Shown here one piece after another: positions 18,879-29,331 of a DNA stretch of 64,000 nt. Numbering within the stretch: the stretch's first letter is position 1; each line of letters opens with the position of its first letter. The notes beneath the pieces were generated by a model, which had not been told where the DNA came from, made no database searches, and worked only from the letters and a program-made list of their open reading frames with translations. The position numbers and the translations under genes are program-made. Origin of the DNA: Bin87 sp965243255 (lineage in GTDB: Bacteria > Chloroflexota > Dehalococcoidia > Lucifugimonadales > UBA3495); assembly GCA_965243255.1 (NCBI GenBank), contig CBDEUH010000004.1, forward strand, positions 1,860,001-1,924,000. Direction: 5' to 3'.

Positions 18879-19652
18879 ATGCTGCTGGAGATATTGGAAC
18901 GGCGCTTTCTGTTTCAGCCCCGGCCGGTTTGCGAGGCGCGCCCCAGCGACCTGGGTCTGCACTATGAAGAGAGCTGGGCGGAAACGGGCGACGGCCGGCG
19001 TCTGCATTGCTGGTACATTCCGGGGGACGAACGGACGGATTTGACGTGGCTGTGGTTCGGCGGCGTCGGCGGCAACCTCAGCCTGCGGGTTGGGGAGTTC
19101 GGCGCGGTGCGGAAGCATACGGGCGCCAACATCTTCGGGTTCGATTACAGCGGGTTCGGGCACAGCTCGGGCAAGGCAACGGTGGGGAACACTGCCGTGG
19201 ATGCGCGTACGGCCCTGGCGCATCTGCAAGGGCGGTATGGAGCGAGGCCGGAGGGCACGCTGTACCTGGGGGTATCGATGGGCGGGGCGGTGGCGCTGCG
19301 GCTGGCGGCGGAATCGACGGGGCCGGGCGGCGTGGCGCTGGTGGCTCCGTTTGCGTCGCTGCGGGACATGGCGCGGCGGAGGCATCCGGCGCTGACGCTG
19401 GGGGGATGGCTGGTGCGCAACCGGTACAACTCGTTGGCCCGGGTGGGGAGCATCGGGTGTCCGCTGCTGATCTTGCACGGGGCGGAGGACGACATCGTGC
19501 CGGCGGCACAGGCGCGGAAGCTGTACTCGGCGGCCGAGGAGCCGAAGGAGTACGCCGAGATCGCCGGCGTGGGGCACCTGGACATTGGGGACACGCCGGA
19601 GTTTTGGGAGGCGCTGCGCGGGTGGGTGGAGGCGATTGCAACGAGGGGTTAG
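18879..19652 (+). CDS. Alpha/beta hydrolase (BEM46-like)
   Basis: A 257-residue hydrolase. The nucleophile elbow is GVSMGG (Ser), the acid is probably the Asp in HGAEDDIVP and the His is in GVGHLD. The N-terminus (MLLEILERRFLFQP) and the FDYSGFGHSSG segment resemble BEM46/ABHD13-type serine hydrolases. It follows the Hdr-like gene by 22 bp. The last 4 bp overlap the convergent DUF503 gene. The substrate is unknown. Confidence 0.85.
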   Translation: MLLEILERRFLFQPRPVCEARPSDLGLHYEESWAETGDGRRLHCWYIPGDERTDLTWLWFGGVGGNLSLRVGEFGAVRKHTGANIFGFDYSGFGHSSGKATVGNTAVDARTALAHLQGRYGARPEGTLYLGVSMGGAVALRLAAESTGPGGVALVAPFASLRDMARRRHPALTLGGWLVRNRYNSLARVGSIGCPLLILHGAEDDIVPAAQARKLYSAAEEPKEYAEIAGVGHLDIGDTPEFWEALRGWVEAIATRG

Positions 19653-19948
19653 ACGCCGCTGATGAATTCGGCGGCGTAGTCGAGGACCTGCAGGTCGGGG
19701 CGGGTGGTTTCGATGAAGCGGACGACGTCGGACAGGATGGCGTCGGCGTGGTTGGCGTCGCTGCTGACGCAGGAGACCAGGAGGGTGAGGCTTTGCCAGG
19801 CGTTGCCATCGGCGCCGGCGTCCTGGGCGACGGAGACGTTGAACCGGCTGCGGATGCGCTGGGGCAGGCTGCGCGCCACCTGGCGCCGGTCTTTGAGGCT
19901 GCGGCTGTCGGGGATCCGCAAGGCGATGCGGGCGATTGCTACGTGCAT
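19649..19948 (-). CDS. DUF503 domain-containing protein (YlxP-like)
   Basis: A 99-residue protein with the pattern IPDSRSLKDRRQVARSLPQRIRSRFNVSVAQ, which is DUF503/YlxP (often near ribosome-maturation genes in other bacteria, function poorly known). The ATG at 19948 is chosen because the N-terminus MHVAIARIALRIP fits the family; the longer frame runs into the rex gene. It is divergent from rex with a 64-bp shared gap. Confidence 0.85.
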   Translation of the reverse strand: MHVAIARIALRIPDSRSLKDRRQVARSLPQRIRSRFNVSVAQDAGADGNAWQSLTLLVSCVSSDANHADAILSDVVRFIETTRPDLQVLDYAAEFISGV

Positions 19949-19974
19949 GACGGTTTCGGAAGGAGTGATTGCTA

Positions 19975-20003
19975 TTGACGACGGTAAATCTGCGGGATAG
20001 ATT
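19975..20003 (+). promoter_or_regulatory. Probable rex promoter, near-leaderless transcript
   Basis: TTGACG (19975-19980) and TAGATT (19998-20003) are 17 bp apart. The rex ATG is at 20013, only ~9 nt after the -10, and no Shine-Dalgarno is visible, so the mRNA may be leaderless. I did not see a classical Rex operator (TTGTGA..TCACAA). Confidence 0.5.
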
Positions 20004-20012
20004 ATATTCGCT

Positions 20013-20717
20013 ATGGCAACTATTCTCAGCGACGCAGACGCTCCGCCGGAAACCTCGCTCTCTACAGTAGAGGTTCCTGAGGTAGTCATCGACCGATTGC
20101 CCCAGTACGTGCGAACCCTGACGCACCTTCTTGAAGAAGGGGTTGAGGTAACCAATTCCCAGCAGTTGGGCGAGCAATTACAGGTTACGCCGGCCCAGAT
20201 TCGGAAGGACCTGTCGTACTTTGGCCGGTTTGGCAAGCAGGGGCGCGGCTACCGGGTGCGGCATCTGCTGACGGAGCTGAAGCAGATCCTGGGGTTGGAT
20301 TCCGAATGGAACGTGGCGGTAATCGGGGTTGGCCGGCTGGGCAACGCCATTTTGAACTACCCGGGGTTCAACCCCGACGGGTTTCACCTGGTGGCGGCTT
20401 TTGACAACAACCCGAGGAACGTGAGCCAGGAAGTGGGCGGGGTGGTTGTGCAGCCGATGAGCGACCTGGCCGAGACGGTTACGACCCGGAACATCACCAT
20501 CGCCATTGTGGCGGTGCCCAGCGCGGACACGCAATCGGTGGTGGACCTGCTGGTGGAGTGCGGCGTGCGGGCGATACTGAACTACGCGCCCATCAATGCC
20601 CAGGTGCCGGCCGGAGTGCGGGTGCGCAGCATCGACCCGGTGCTGGCGCTGCAGTCGATGACGTATTACCTGAACTATCCGGAGCCGCTGGTAAACGGGC
20701 TGCGAGCCGTGGATTAG
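20013..20717 (+). CDS. rex: Redox-sensing transcriptional repressor Rex
   Basis: A 234-residue repressor that senses the NADH/NAD+ ratio. The N-terminal winged helix (residues ~25-85) contains QVTPAQIRKDLSYFGRFGKQGRGY. The Rossmann domain has GVGRLG (105-110), followed by LVAAFDNNP and, near the end, YAPINAQVP and MTYYLNYPEP. All are typical. Rex usually represses respiratory and fermentation genes; the convergent ATP synthase operon is a natural neighbour, but a Rex site on it is not visible. Confidence 0.96.
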   Translation: MATILSDADAPPETSLSTVEVPEVVIDRLPQYVRTLTHLLEEGVEVTNSQQLGEQLQVTPAQIRKDLSYFGRFGKQGRGYRVRHLLTELKQILGLDSEWNVAVIGVGRLGNAILNYPGFNPDGFHLVAAFDNNPRNVSQEVGGVVVQPMSDLAETVTTRNITIAIVAVPSADTQSVVDLLVECGVRAILNYAPINAQVPAGVRVRSIDPVLALQSMTYYLNYPEPLVNGLRAVD

Positions 20718-20721
20718 GTTC

Positions 20722-20786
20722 TAGCCGAGGGGCTGGCGCTCTACCGGTGCGACCCGTCGATCAGGCTTTAGCCGAGGGGCTGGCGC
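20722..20786. repeat. 18-bp direct repeat including the atpC 3' end
   Basis: TAGCCGAGGGGCTGGCGC occurs at 20722-20739 and again at 20769-20786, where it encodes the last residues and stop of atpC. The copies are 47 bp apart and look like a local duplication of the gene end into the rex-atpC gap. Confidence 0.8.
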
Positions 20787-21211
20787 GCCACCATGGAGCG
20801 ATGGGGGGCGTTGCGGCGGCGGCGGGCGACGGTTACGCGAACCTGGGCCCGTCGCAATGAGGCCAGGGCCTGCTGGATGTCCGCTTCGGACTCGCGGTTG
20901 GCAACGCGCTGCTGGGCCCGCTCCATGGCCTCTTGCGCGCGGGCCTCGTCGATTTCGTCAACGTCTTCGGCGGCGTCGGCCAGGATGATCACCCGGTTGC
21001 CGAGGACTTCCATGTAGCCGCCGGAGAGGGCGAGGTAGGACTCTTCGCCGTCGGCGCGCACCATCAGTTCGCCGGGCTGGAGGACGGTGATCAGGGGGGC
21101 GTGATTGGGCAGGATGCCGAGCTGCCCTTCGATGCCGGGGGCGACGAGGGTATCGACCTGGCCGGAGAAGACCTCCCGCTCGGCGGTGATGATTTGCAGT
21201 TGCATGGGCAT
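20768..21211 (-). CDS. atpC: ATP synthase epsilon subunit
   Basis: A 147-residue F1 subunit (epsilon) that links gamma to the catalytic head and inhibits ATP hydrolysis. The beta-sandwich has EREVFSGQVDTLVAPGIEGQLGILPNHAPLIT. The C-terminal helices (DEARAQEAMERAQQ..) are followed by a basic tail (RRRRNAPHRS) longer than usual. It is last in the atp operon, 19 bp after atpD. Confidence 0.95.
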   Translation of the reverse strand: MPMQLQIITAEREVFSGQVDTLVAPGIEGQLGILPNHAPLITVLQPGELMVRADGEESYLALSGGYMEVLGNRVIILADAAEDVDEIDEARAQEAMERAQQRVANRESEADIQQALASLRRAQVRVTVARRRRNAPHRSMVARQPLG

Positions 21212-21230
21212 CGGGGGACTCCGGAAGGGG

Positions 21231-22622
<1,392 letters not shown>

Positions 22623-22668
22623 TTTGGTTCGTCCTCCGGATTGGTTGACGATGCAACTCTTTATTCCA

Positions 22669-23532
22669 TTACCCTTCGAGGGCAATTTGGCCGCCCACCA
22701 GGTCGAGCAGCTCGTTGGTGATGCTGTCCTGGCGGAGTTTGTTCATTACCAGGGTGAGGTCGGAAGCCAGCTGGTTGGCGTTGTCGGTGGCGTTGCGCAT
22801 GGCGACCATGCGGGCCGACTGTTCGCTGGCGATGCTTTCCAGGATGGCGTGATAGACCTGCATTTCGACGAACTGGGGCAGCAGGGCACTGAGCACCACG
22901 GCCGGGTTGGGCTCGTAGATGTAGCCGACGCGCTCGGCCGCTTCCAGGGCCGCCGGCTCGACGGGCAGGATGCGCTGGATCACGGGCTCCTGCTGGACGG
23001 TGGAGACGAAGCGCATGTAGGCCAGGTGGACTTCGTCGAACTCGCCGGCGGAGTAGCCGTCGATGACCAGGCGGGAGATGGCAGTGGTATCGGCCAGGGC
23101 CAGGCGGTCGCTGAGGTCGGTGAAGACGGCCTGCACGGTGTCGGTGTAGCGGACCATGAAGTCGCGGCCCTTGCGGCCCACGACGATGCTGCGCACGGTG
23201 GCATCGCTGTCCAGGATGAACTGGGCGACGCGTCGGTTGATGGTGGCGTGCATTCCGCCGGCGAGGCCGCGGTCGGGGGTGATGACCACCATGCCGACGT
23301 GGTTGACGGCGCGGACCTGCAGCAAGGGGTGCGCGGTGTCGTCGTCGCCGGCCGGCTGGGCGGCCAGGAGGGCGATGACCTCGTGGATTTTTTCGGCGTA
23401 GGGCCGGCCGTCGGTTACCGCCAGCTGGGCGCGGCGCATCTTGGACGCCGCGATGAGGGACATGGCGTTGGTTACCTTGCCGGTGTTTTCGACGCTGCGG
23501 ATGCGTCGGCGTATGTCTCTAACGCTGGGCAT
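22669..23532 (-). CDS. atpG: ATP synthase gamma subunit
   Basis: A 287-residue central stalk subunit. The N-terminal coiled coil starts MPSVRDIRRRIRSVENTGKVTNAMSLIAASKMR, and the C-terminal one contains MVAMRNATDNANQLASDLTLVMNKLRQDSITNELLDLVGG. It rotates inside the alpha/beta ring. It lies between atpA and atpD. Confidence 0.97.
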   Translation of the reverse strand: MPSVRDIRRRIRSVENTGKVTNAMSLIAASKMRRAQLAVTDGRPYAEKIHEVIALLAAQPAGDDDTAHPLLQVRAVNHVGMVVITPDRGLAGGMHATINRRVAQFILDSDATVRSIVVGRKGRDFMVRYTDTVQAVFTDLSDRLALADTTAISRLVIDGYSAGEFDEVHLAYMRFVSTVQQEPVIQRILPVEPAALEAAERVGYIYEPNPAVVLSALLPQFVEMQVYHAILESIASEQSARMVAMRNATDNANQLASDLTLVMNKLRQDSITNELLDLVGGQIALEG

Positions 23533-23560
23533 AGAGCCTCAATGGTAGTGAATCAGGTGG

Positions 23561-25075
<1,515 letters not shown>

Positions 25076-25146
25076 CGGCGAGTCTCCTTGTTTTGGTTAG
25101 TTGCGATGCCCGGCCGGGCCTGGGGCGTCGGCGGCATCGGGCATAA

Positions 25147-25686
25147 TCAAGCCGCCTGGGCGCGGACGACCTGGCGCATACGCTCCAGGCCGGTGGCGGC
25201 GCTGCCGTCCAGCAGTTGGTCGCCGATCTGGACGATGAGGCCGCCGAGGATGGTTTCGTCAACGCGGGCGGTGATGACCACTTCGCGGCCGACGAGCTGG
25301 GCGACGAATTCGGAGATGCGTTCCAGCTCGGCGGGTTGCAGTGCGACGGCGGTGGTAACCTCGGCGCGCTGGCGGCCGAGGTGCTCGTCGAGCAGTTGGC
25401 CGTAGCCTTCCTGCACGTCGCGCATGGCGGCGACGCCGCCGCGATTGACCAGCAGGGCGACCAGGTTGCGGACCAGGGGATGCGTTTCGGAAAGCACCTG
25501 CTCGATGGCGGCGATTTTCCGCTCCTGGGGGACGTCGGCGTGGCTGAGGAACAAGGCGAACTCCTCGTCCTCAAGCACGTCGGCGGCCAGGCGCAGTTCC
25601 TGGTCCCATTGTTCGAGTTGTTGATTTTCCTGGGCCAACTCAAAGATGGCCTGGGCGTAGCGCTGCCCGGACAAACGACTTGCCAC
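25147..25686 (-). CDS. atpH: ATP synthase delta subunit
   Basis: A 179-residue peripheral stalk subunit. It begins MASRLSGQRYAQAIFELAQEN, then ..FLSHADVPQERKIAAIEQVL, and ends with a VDETILGGLIVQIGDQLLDGS segment, all typical of OSCP/delta. It joins the b-subunit stalk to F1. Confidence 0.95.
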   Translation of the reverse strand: MASRLSGQRYAQAIFELAQENQQLEQWDQELRLAADVLEDEEFALFLSHADVPQERKIAAIEQVLSETHPLVRNLVALLVNRGGVAAMRDVQEGYGQLLDEHLGRQRAEVTTAVALQPAELERISEFVAQLVGREVVITARVDETILGGLIVQIGDQLLDGSAATGLERMRQVVRAQAA

Positions 25687-25734
25687 GGTTTGCAGCCTCC
25701 CTGTCCTGGGTTGGGATGGCGCGGAGGGAACGGA

Positions 25735-26238
25735 TCAGTTGCGGCGTAGCGCCTGCTCTCCTTCCACCAGCACCTGGTCGATGAGTTCCTGATGAGTTTG
25801 CCGGTCAACGGAGCGCCGGATGATGCGTTCGGCGGCGGTGATGGCCAGGTCGCCGAAGGCGGCGCGCACCTCGTTGATGGCGGCGTCGCGCTCGCGGGCG
25901 ATGTCAGCCTGGGCCCGCTGAGTGAACTCCTCGGCGGACTGACGGGCGCGGGCCATCTCCTCATCCCGGTAACGCTCGGCGGCTTCCCGGGCTTGGTCGA
26001 GCAGTCGCTGACCTTCCCGGCGGGCCTCGTTCAGTTCCTCCTCGATGGCGGAACGGGACGTGGCGGCCTCTTCCCGGGCGCGGTCGGCGGCGGCCAGGCT
26101 TTCGCGGATGCTCTCGACCCGGTTGTCCAGGGCGTTGAGCAGGGGGCGATAGGCCAGGGCACCGAGCAGGACCAGCAGGATGATGTAGTTGACCAGGTAG
26201 CTGATCAGAGAGGGCACATTCAAGCCCAGTTCAACCAT
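25735..26238 (-). CDS. atpF: ATP synthase b subunit
   Basis: A 167-residue stator subunit. One N-terminal membrane helix (PSLISYLVNYIILLVLLGALAY, residues ~9-30) precedes a long charged helix (RVESIRESLAAADRAREEAATSR..) and a conserved AFGDLAITAAERIIRR region. It is followed by atpH. Only one b gene is present. Confidence 0.94.
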   Translation of the reverse strand: MVELGLNVPSLISYLVNYIILLVLLGALAYRPLLNALDNRVESIRESLAAADRAREEAATSRSAIEEELNEARREGQRLLDQAREAAERYRDEEMARARQSAEEFTQRAQADIARERDAAINEVRAAFGDLAITAAERIIRRSVDRQTHQELIDQVLVEGEQALRRN

Positions 26239-26242
26239 GTTG

Positions 26243-26530
26243 CTACACCACGAAGAGCAGGATGACGGCGACGATGAGCGAGTAGATGCCCAGCGCCTCG
26301 GCGAACGCGATGGCGAGAATCATGTTGGTGGTGATGGAGCCGGCGGCTTCGGGGTTGCGCCCGATGGCGCCCATGGCTCCAGCGCCGAGGATGCCGATGC
26401 CAACGCCGGGGCCGATGACGCCGATGGCGATGGCGAGGCCGGCGGCCAGATACTTGGCGCCGACGTCGCCCAGGCCGCCCTGGGCTGCGACCGACAGGAA
26501 AGTCGTAATCATTGAGAGGTCAAGTGCCAT
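26243..26530 (-). CDS. atpE: ATP synthase c subunit
   Basis: A 95-residue proteolipid with two membrane helices. Helix 1 has GLAIAIGVIGPGVGIGILG, the polar loop has GRNPEA, and helix 2 has MILAIAFAEALGIYSLIVAVIL with the ion-binding Glu (AEALG). The signature lacks the Gln/Ser cluster usually seen in Na+-dependent rings, so proton coupling is likely (inference). About 18 extra N-terminal residues precede helix 1. Confidence 0.96.
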   Translation of the reverse strand: MALDLSMITTFLSVAAQGGLGDVGAKYLAAGLAIAIGVIGPGVGIGILGAGAMGAIGRNPEAAGSITTNMILAIAFAEALGIYSLIVAVILLFVV

Positions 26531-26643
26531 TGTTGAAAATCCTCCGATTCAAAGGTGGCCTTGTTTTTTGGAGCGCCCCTGGGACGGCAGTACCGGCGCG
26601 GGGGTCGTGCACCCGTAGGTTATGGATGTGAGAGGCGTGGGGG

Positions 26644-27636
26644 TCAGTGCTCCTCGTGGCTGACGGCCACGGACAGGAACACCAGGGTAAGCCCGGCGAA
26701 GATGACCGACTGGATGAGGCCGACGAGCAGCTCCAATCCGAAGACGAACTGGGTGGCCACGAAGGGCACCAGGAAGGTAATCATAATCACCAGAATTTCG
26801 CCGGCGGTCATGTTGCCGAAGAGACGGAAGGTGAAGGAAACGATGCGCACCATTTCGGAGACCAGTTCCAGCAGGCCAACGAAGACGTTGATCAGGCCGG
26901 AGGGTCGGCCGCGCAGGATGTCGCCGAAGGCGAAGAACTTTTTGAGGTAGCCGAAGCCGTGGGCCCGGAATCCCCAGTATTCGACGAAGAGGAAGGATAC
27001 CAGGGCCAGGGCCAGGGGCATATTGAGGTCGGTGCCGGCGGGGCGCACCAGGTGCGTGGCGAGTTTGAATTGGCCGAGCTCTTCACTGTAGGCGCCGTAG
27101 CCGACGGCCTGGTAGATGGGGATGAGGAAGATGGCGATCCAGGCGTTGAAGAGGACGAAGAAGAAGATGGTGGCGACCACGGGGAAGGCGCGGCGTCCCA
27201 TCTCGGGGCCGAGGATGCTGGAGGCGAAGTTGAGGACCAACTCGAACAGCATCTCGACCAAAGCCTGCAAGCGGGATGGAACGAGCTTGGGTCGGCCGGC
27301 GCCTCCGATGAAGAACACCAGCATGATGACGCTGGTGAGCCAGGCGGAGAGCATGGTGTTGGTTACGGCGAACTGCATCAGGCCGAGGCCGTGATGCTCT
27401 TCCTTTTTGGCGTCGCCCTTGTCTTCGGTCTTCTTTTCGGCGACACGGTAGCCGACGGCGTCTTCGCGGACGGAGGCGGGGAACACGGGGTCAGGGGGGA
27501 GGTGGATGCCCGGCTGGGCCAGGAAGGAGTCGCCGATGCCGAACATACGCGAACCCACGGCGCCGACTACGAAGCCAACGATGAGGAGAACCGCCGATAT
27601 TACGCCGAGCAGCAGCAGTACGCGCTTGGTGGTCAC
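26644..27636 (-). CDS. atpB: ATP synthase a subunit
   Basis: A 330-residue F0 channel subunit, longer than usual (~250) because of a ~70-residue N-terminal insertion with charged KKTEDKGDAKKEEH after the first membrane helix. The C-terminal half has the essential Arg region (FTFRLFGNMTAGEIL) and further helices. The start is GTG (27636), overlapping the stop of atpI by 4 bp, which suggests coupled translation. Confidence 0.93.
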   Translation of the reverse strand: MTTKRVLLLLGVISAVLLIVGFVVGAVGSRMFGIGDSFLAQPGIHLPPDPVFPASVREDAVGYRVAEKKTEDKGDAKKEEHHGLGLMQFAVTNTMLSAWLTSVIMLVFFIGGAGRPKLVPSRLQALVEMLFELVLNFASSILGPEMGRRAFPVVATIFFFVLFNAWIAIFLIPIYQAVGYGAYSEELGQFKLATHLVRPAGTDLNMPLALALVSFLFVEYWGFRAHGFGYLKKFFAFGDILRGRPSGLINVFVGLLELVSEMVRIVSFTFRLFGNMTAGEILVIMITFLVPFVATQFVFGLELLVGLIQSVIFAGLTLVFLSVAVSHEEH

Positions 27637-27911
27637 GAGTACCCGTTGCCTCCGTGGTCAGTATGCAGGGGATGGTCGGGGGTGGAGGATTGCCGGTTGC
27701 TGTCGGAGCCATAGATAGCGGGGAGCACCATGCGGTACACCCCGTAAAAGGCGATGATGCTGCCGAGCACGGTTCCGACCAGGGTTAAAAGTGCAACCTG
27801 GCCGGTAAGCCTGCCCAACCATACGCCTCCGACTATGCCCAGTACAATGCACGCAGCTACGTACCATCCCAGACCGGTGAGCCGCAGGGCGATGATCATC
27901 CAATGCGGCAT
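27633..27911 (-). CDS. AtpI/AtpQ-like F0F1 ATP synthase assembly protein
   Basis: A 92-residue membrane protein with two hydrophobic helices (IALRLTGLGWYVAACIVLGIVGGVWLG and ALLTLVGTVLGSIIAFYGVYRMVLP). It is first in the atp operon, the position of AtpI or the AtpQ/AtpR-type accessory proteins that assist c-ring assembly or Mg2+ supply. The ATG at 27911 starts ~15 nt after the predicted transcription start. The GTG of atpB overlaps its end. Confidence 0.75.
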   Translation of the reverse strand: MPHWMIIALRLTGLGWYVAACIVLGIVGGVWLGRLTGQVALLTLVGTVLGSIIAFYGVYRMVLPAIYGSDSNRQSSTPDHPLHTDHGGNGYS

Positions 27912-27932
27912 TTCCGATTCCAAACGGCAGGC

Positions 27933-27961
27933 ATATTAGCATCCGCTTTCTGGCGTGTCAA
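27933..27961 (-). promoter_or_regulatory. Promoter of the ATP synthase operon
   Basis: On the minus strand TTGACA (27961-27956) and TAATAT (27938-27933) are 17 bp apart: a near-consensus sigma-70-type promoter. It is the only strong one seen for the nine-gene operon. The predicted leader is very short. Confidence 0.8.
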
Positions 27962-27996
27962 TCGGCGATTTAGCAGAAACCGTAACGGGGGTTACG

Positions 27997-28014
27997 AAAA
28001 AGCCCCGCCGGGGC
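27997..28014 (-). terminator. Rho-independent terminator after the bifunctional nuclease gene
   Basis: On the minus strand a GCCCC-GGC-GGGGC hairpin (28014-28002) is followed by five T residues. It ends the 28055-28594 transcript and insulates the atp promoter just downstream. Confidence 0.8.
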
Positions 28015-28054
28015 GGGTGGCGGGGTTAATTTTCGCGGGGAGGAAGCACGATCC

Positions 28055-28594
28055 CTACTTGCGTTCGAAGTCTTCCATGTCGAGTTCGTTGATGAGGTCG
28101 GTGAAGGCGGAGAGGCCCTGGAGTTCTTCCTCGGTAACTTCGGCGGGAGCGCCTTCGCCGGCTCCGTCGGCGGACAGGGGCTGGCCGGTGTCTTCGTCCA
28201 TGGCGATGGCGGCCTTCTCCATGACCTGGTCGGAGACGTAGATGGGGACTTCGGCGCGGACGGCGACGGCCATGGCGTCGCTGGGGCGGGAGTCGATTTC
28301 GTGGAGGCGGTCGCCGACCTTGATGACGATGCGGGCGTAGAAGGTCTCGTTCTGGAGGTCGCTGACGAGGATGTGCTCGAAGGAACCGCCCACGGACTTG
28401 ACCAGATCGACCAGGAGGTCGTGGGTTAGAGGTCGGGGCACGGTCATGCCCTGCATTTTGACGGCGATGGCTTCGGCCTCGGTGGGGCCGATCCAGATGA
28501 GCAGGAAGAGGCTGGTTTCCAGTTCTTTGAGGACCACCACCCGCTGGTAATTCATCTGGCTGATCCGGATGCTGTCGATTACCAGTTCACGCAT
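28055..28594 (-). CDS. Bifunctional nuclease family protein (DUF151)
   Basis: A 179-residue protein of the BFN/DUF151 family, described in plants as a nuclease and in bacteria of less certain role. Seen: VLKELETSLFLLIWIGPTEAEAIAVKMQG, RPLTHDLLVDLV, VGDRLHEIDSRPSDAMAVAVRAEVPIYVSDQVM. The start is set at the ATG 28594 (MRELVIDSIRIS), because the promoter at 28674-28702 overlaps the longer frame. A ~50-residue acidic tail (ELQGLSAFTDLINELDMEDFERK) follows the fold. Confidence 0.88.
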   Translation of the reverse strand: MRELVIDSIRISQMNYQRVVVLKELETSLFLLIWIGPTEAEAIAVKMQGMTVPRPLTHDLLVDLVKSVGGSFEHILVSDLQNETFYARIVIKVGDRLHEIDSRPSDAMAVAVRAEVPIYVSDQVMEKAAIAMDEDTGQPLSADGAGEGAPAEVTEEELQGLSAFTDLINELDMEDFERK

Positions 28595-28630
28595 CTCGCT
28601 GCATTGCTCCAATGACCGCGTCCGGTACAG

Positions 28631-28672
28631 ATTTAACATTCGGCCGGCGGGCTGCCGGCCGTCACGGTTAAA
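28631..28672 (-). promoter_or_regulatory. Large inverted repeat in the leader of the nuclease gene
   Basis: Outer arms ATTTAAC / GTTAAAT and inner arms GGCCGGC / GCCGGCC form a two-part palindrome, located between the predicted transcription start (~28667) and the ATG at 28594. It could be a leader hairpin or an operator. Confidence 0.55.
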
Positions 28673-28673
28673 T

Positions 28674-28702
28674 TCTATACCCCACCGGCCTTTTGGTGTC
28701 AA
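28674..28702 (-). promoter_or_regulatory. Promoter of the bifunctional nuclease gene
   Basis: TTGACA (28702-28697) and TATAGA (28679-28674) on the minus strand have a 17-bp spacer. The leader would be ~73 nt. Confidence 0.75.
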
Positions 28703-28732
28703 GCAAGGCGGAGGCTCTGGCGGCGGGGCGGG

Positions 28733-29290
28733 TTACCGGGCCCGGATTCGCTGTTCGATGTCGTCGGGAGCGAAGTCGGCGGGGGAAGGTATGCCCGGCG
28801 TAGGGAGGGTGTCGGCGGCGGCCAGGGCGGAGCCGGCGAGAACGTCGATGCCCTTGCGGATGGAGCCGGTGGCGGCGGCGAGGTCGCGTTCCAGGTCGCG
28901 CAGGGTGCGCAGGGCGTAGGCGTCGGCCTGATTGCGTCGGCTATCGGCTTCCTGCTCGGCCTGGGCGACGATGCGGCGGGAGCGTTCCTCGGCGTCGCGC
29001 AGCACTTCTTCGGCCCGGCGTCCCAGCTCGTGGTCGCTGAGGCGGTTGCGGAATTCCTGTTCCAGGTGCTGGCGGGACTGGTTGGCCTCGGAGACGGCGG
29101 AGGAGATGATGTCTTCCTTGCGGGAGAGCATTTCCTCGGCGCGGCGCACTTCCTGGGGGATGGAGGTACGCAGCTGGGAGATCAGTTCGTTGAGCTTGTT
29201 CTTGTCCACCACGGCGTTGCCGCTGAGGGGAACGGACTTGCTGGAGCCAACCAGCAGTTCAATGCGGTCGATAATGTTGTTGATGTCGAT
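28733..29290 (-). CDS. Coiled-coil DivIVA/ATP-synthase-b-like protein; start codon unclear
   Basis: About 185 residues. After DIIDINNIIDRIELLVGSS come KLNELISQLRTSIPQEVRRAEEML and a long charged helix (DIISSAVSEANQSRQ..AEERSRRIVAQAEQEADSRRN). The pattern resembles a Chloroflexota protein group that begins MDII-L-DRLE (from memory), DivIVA- or F0-b-like in shape. No ATG, GTG or TTG lies in frame near the expected start. A perfect GGAGG at 29300-29296 points to an ATC start (29290 or 29293). The nearest in-frame ATG (29536) is deep inside coaD. Function unknown, perhaps cell-shape or envelope scaffolding. Confidence 0.65.
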   Translation of the reverse strand: MDINNIIDRIELLVGSSKSVPLSGNAVVDKNKLNELISQLRTSIPQEVRRAEEMLSRKEDIISSAVSEANQSRQHLEQEFRNRLSDHELGRRAEEVLRDAEERSRRIVAQAEQEADSRRNQADAYALRTLRDLERDLAAATGSIRKGIDVLAGSALAAADTLPTPGIPSPADFAPDDIEQRIRAR

Positions 29291-29331
29291 GATGTCCTCC
29301 GTGGGCCGGCGGCAGGATTGCCCGGTGAGGG

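Noticed and set aside
28595..28702. Longer start for the bifunctional nuclease
   Set aside because: The frame runs through a near-perfect promoter and a palindrome; the family starts at MRELVIDSIRIS.
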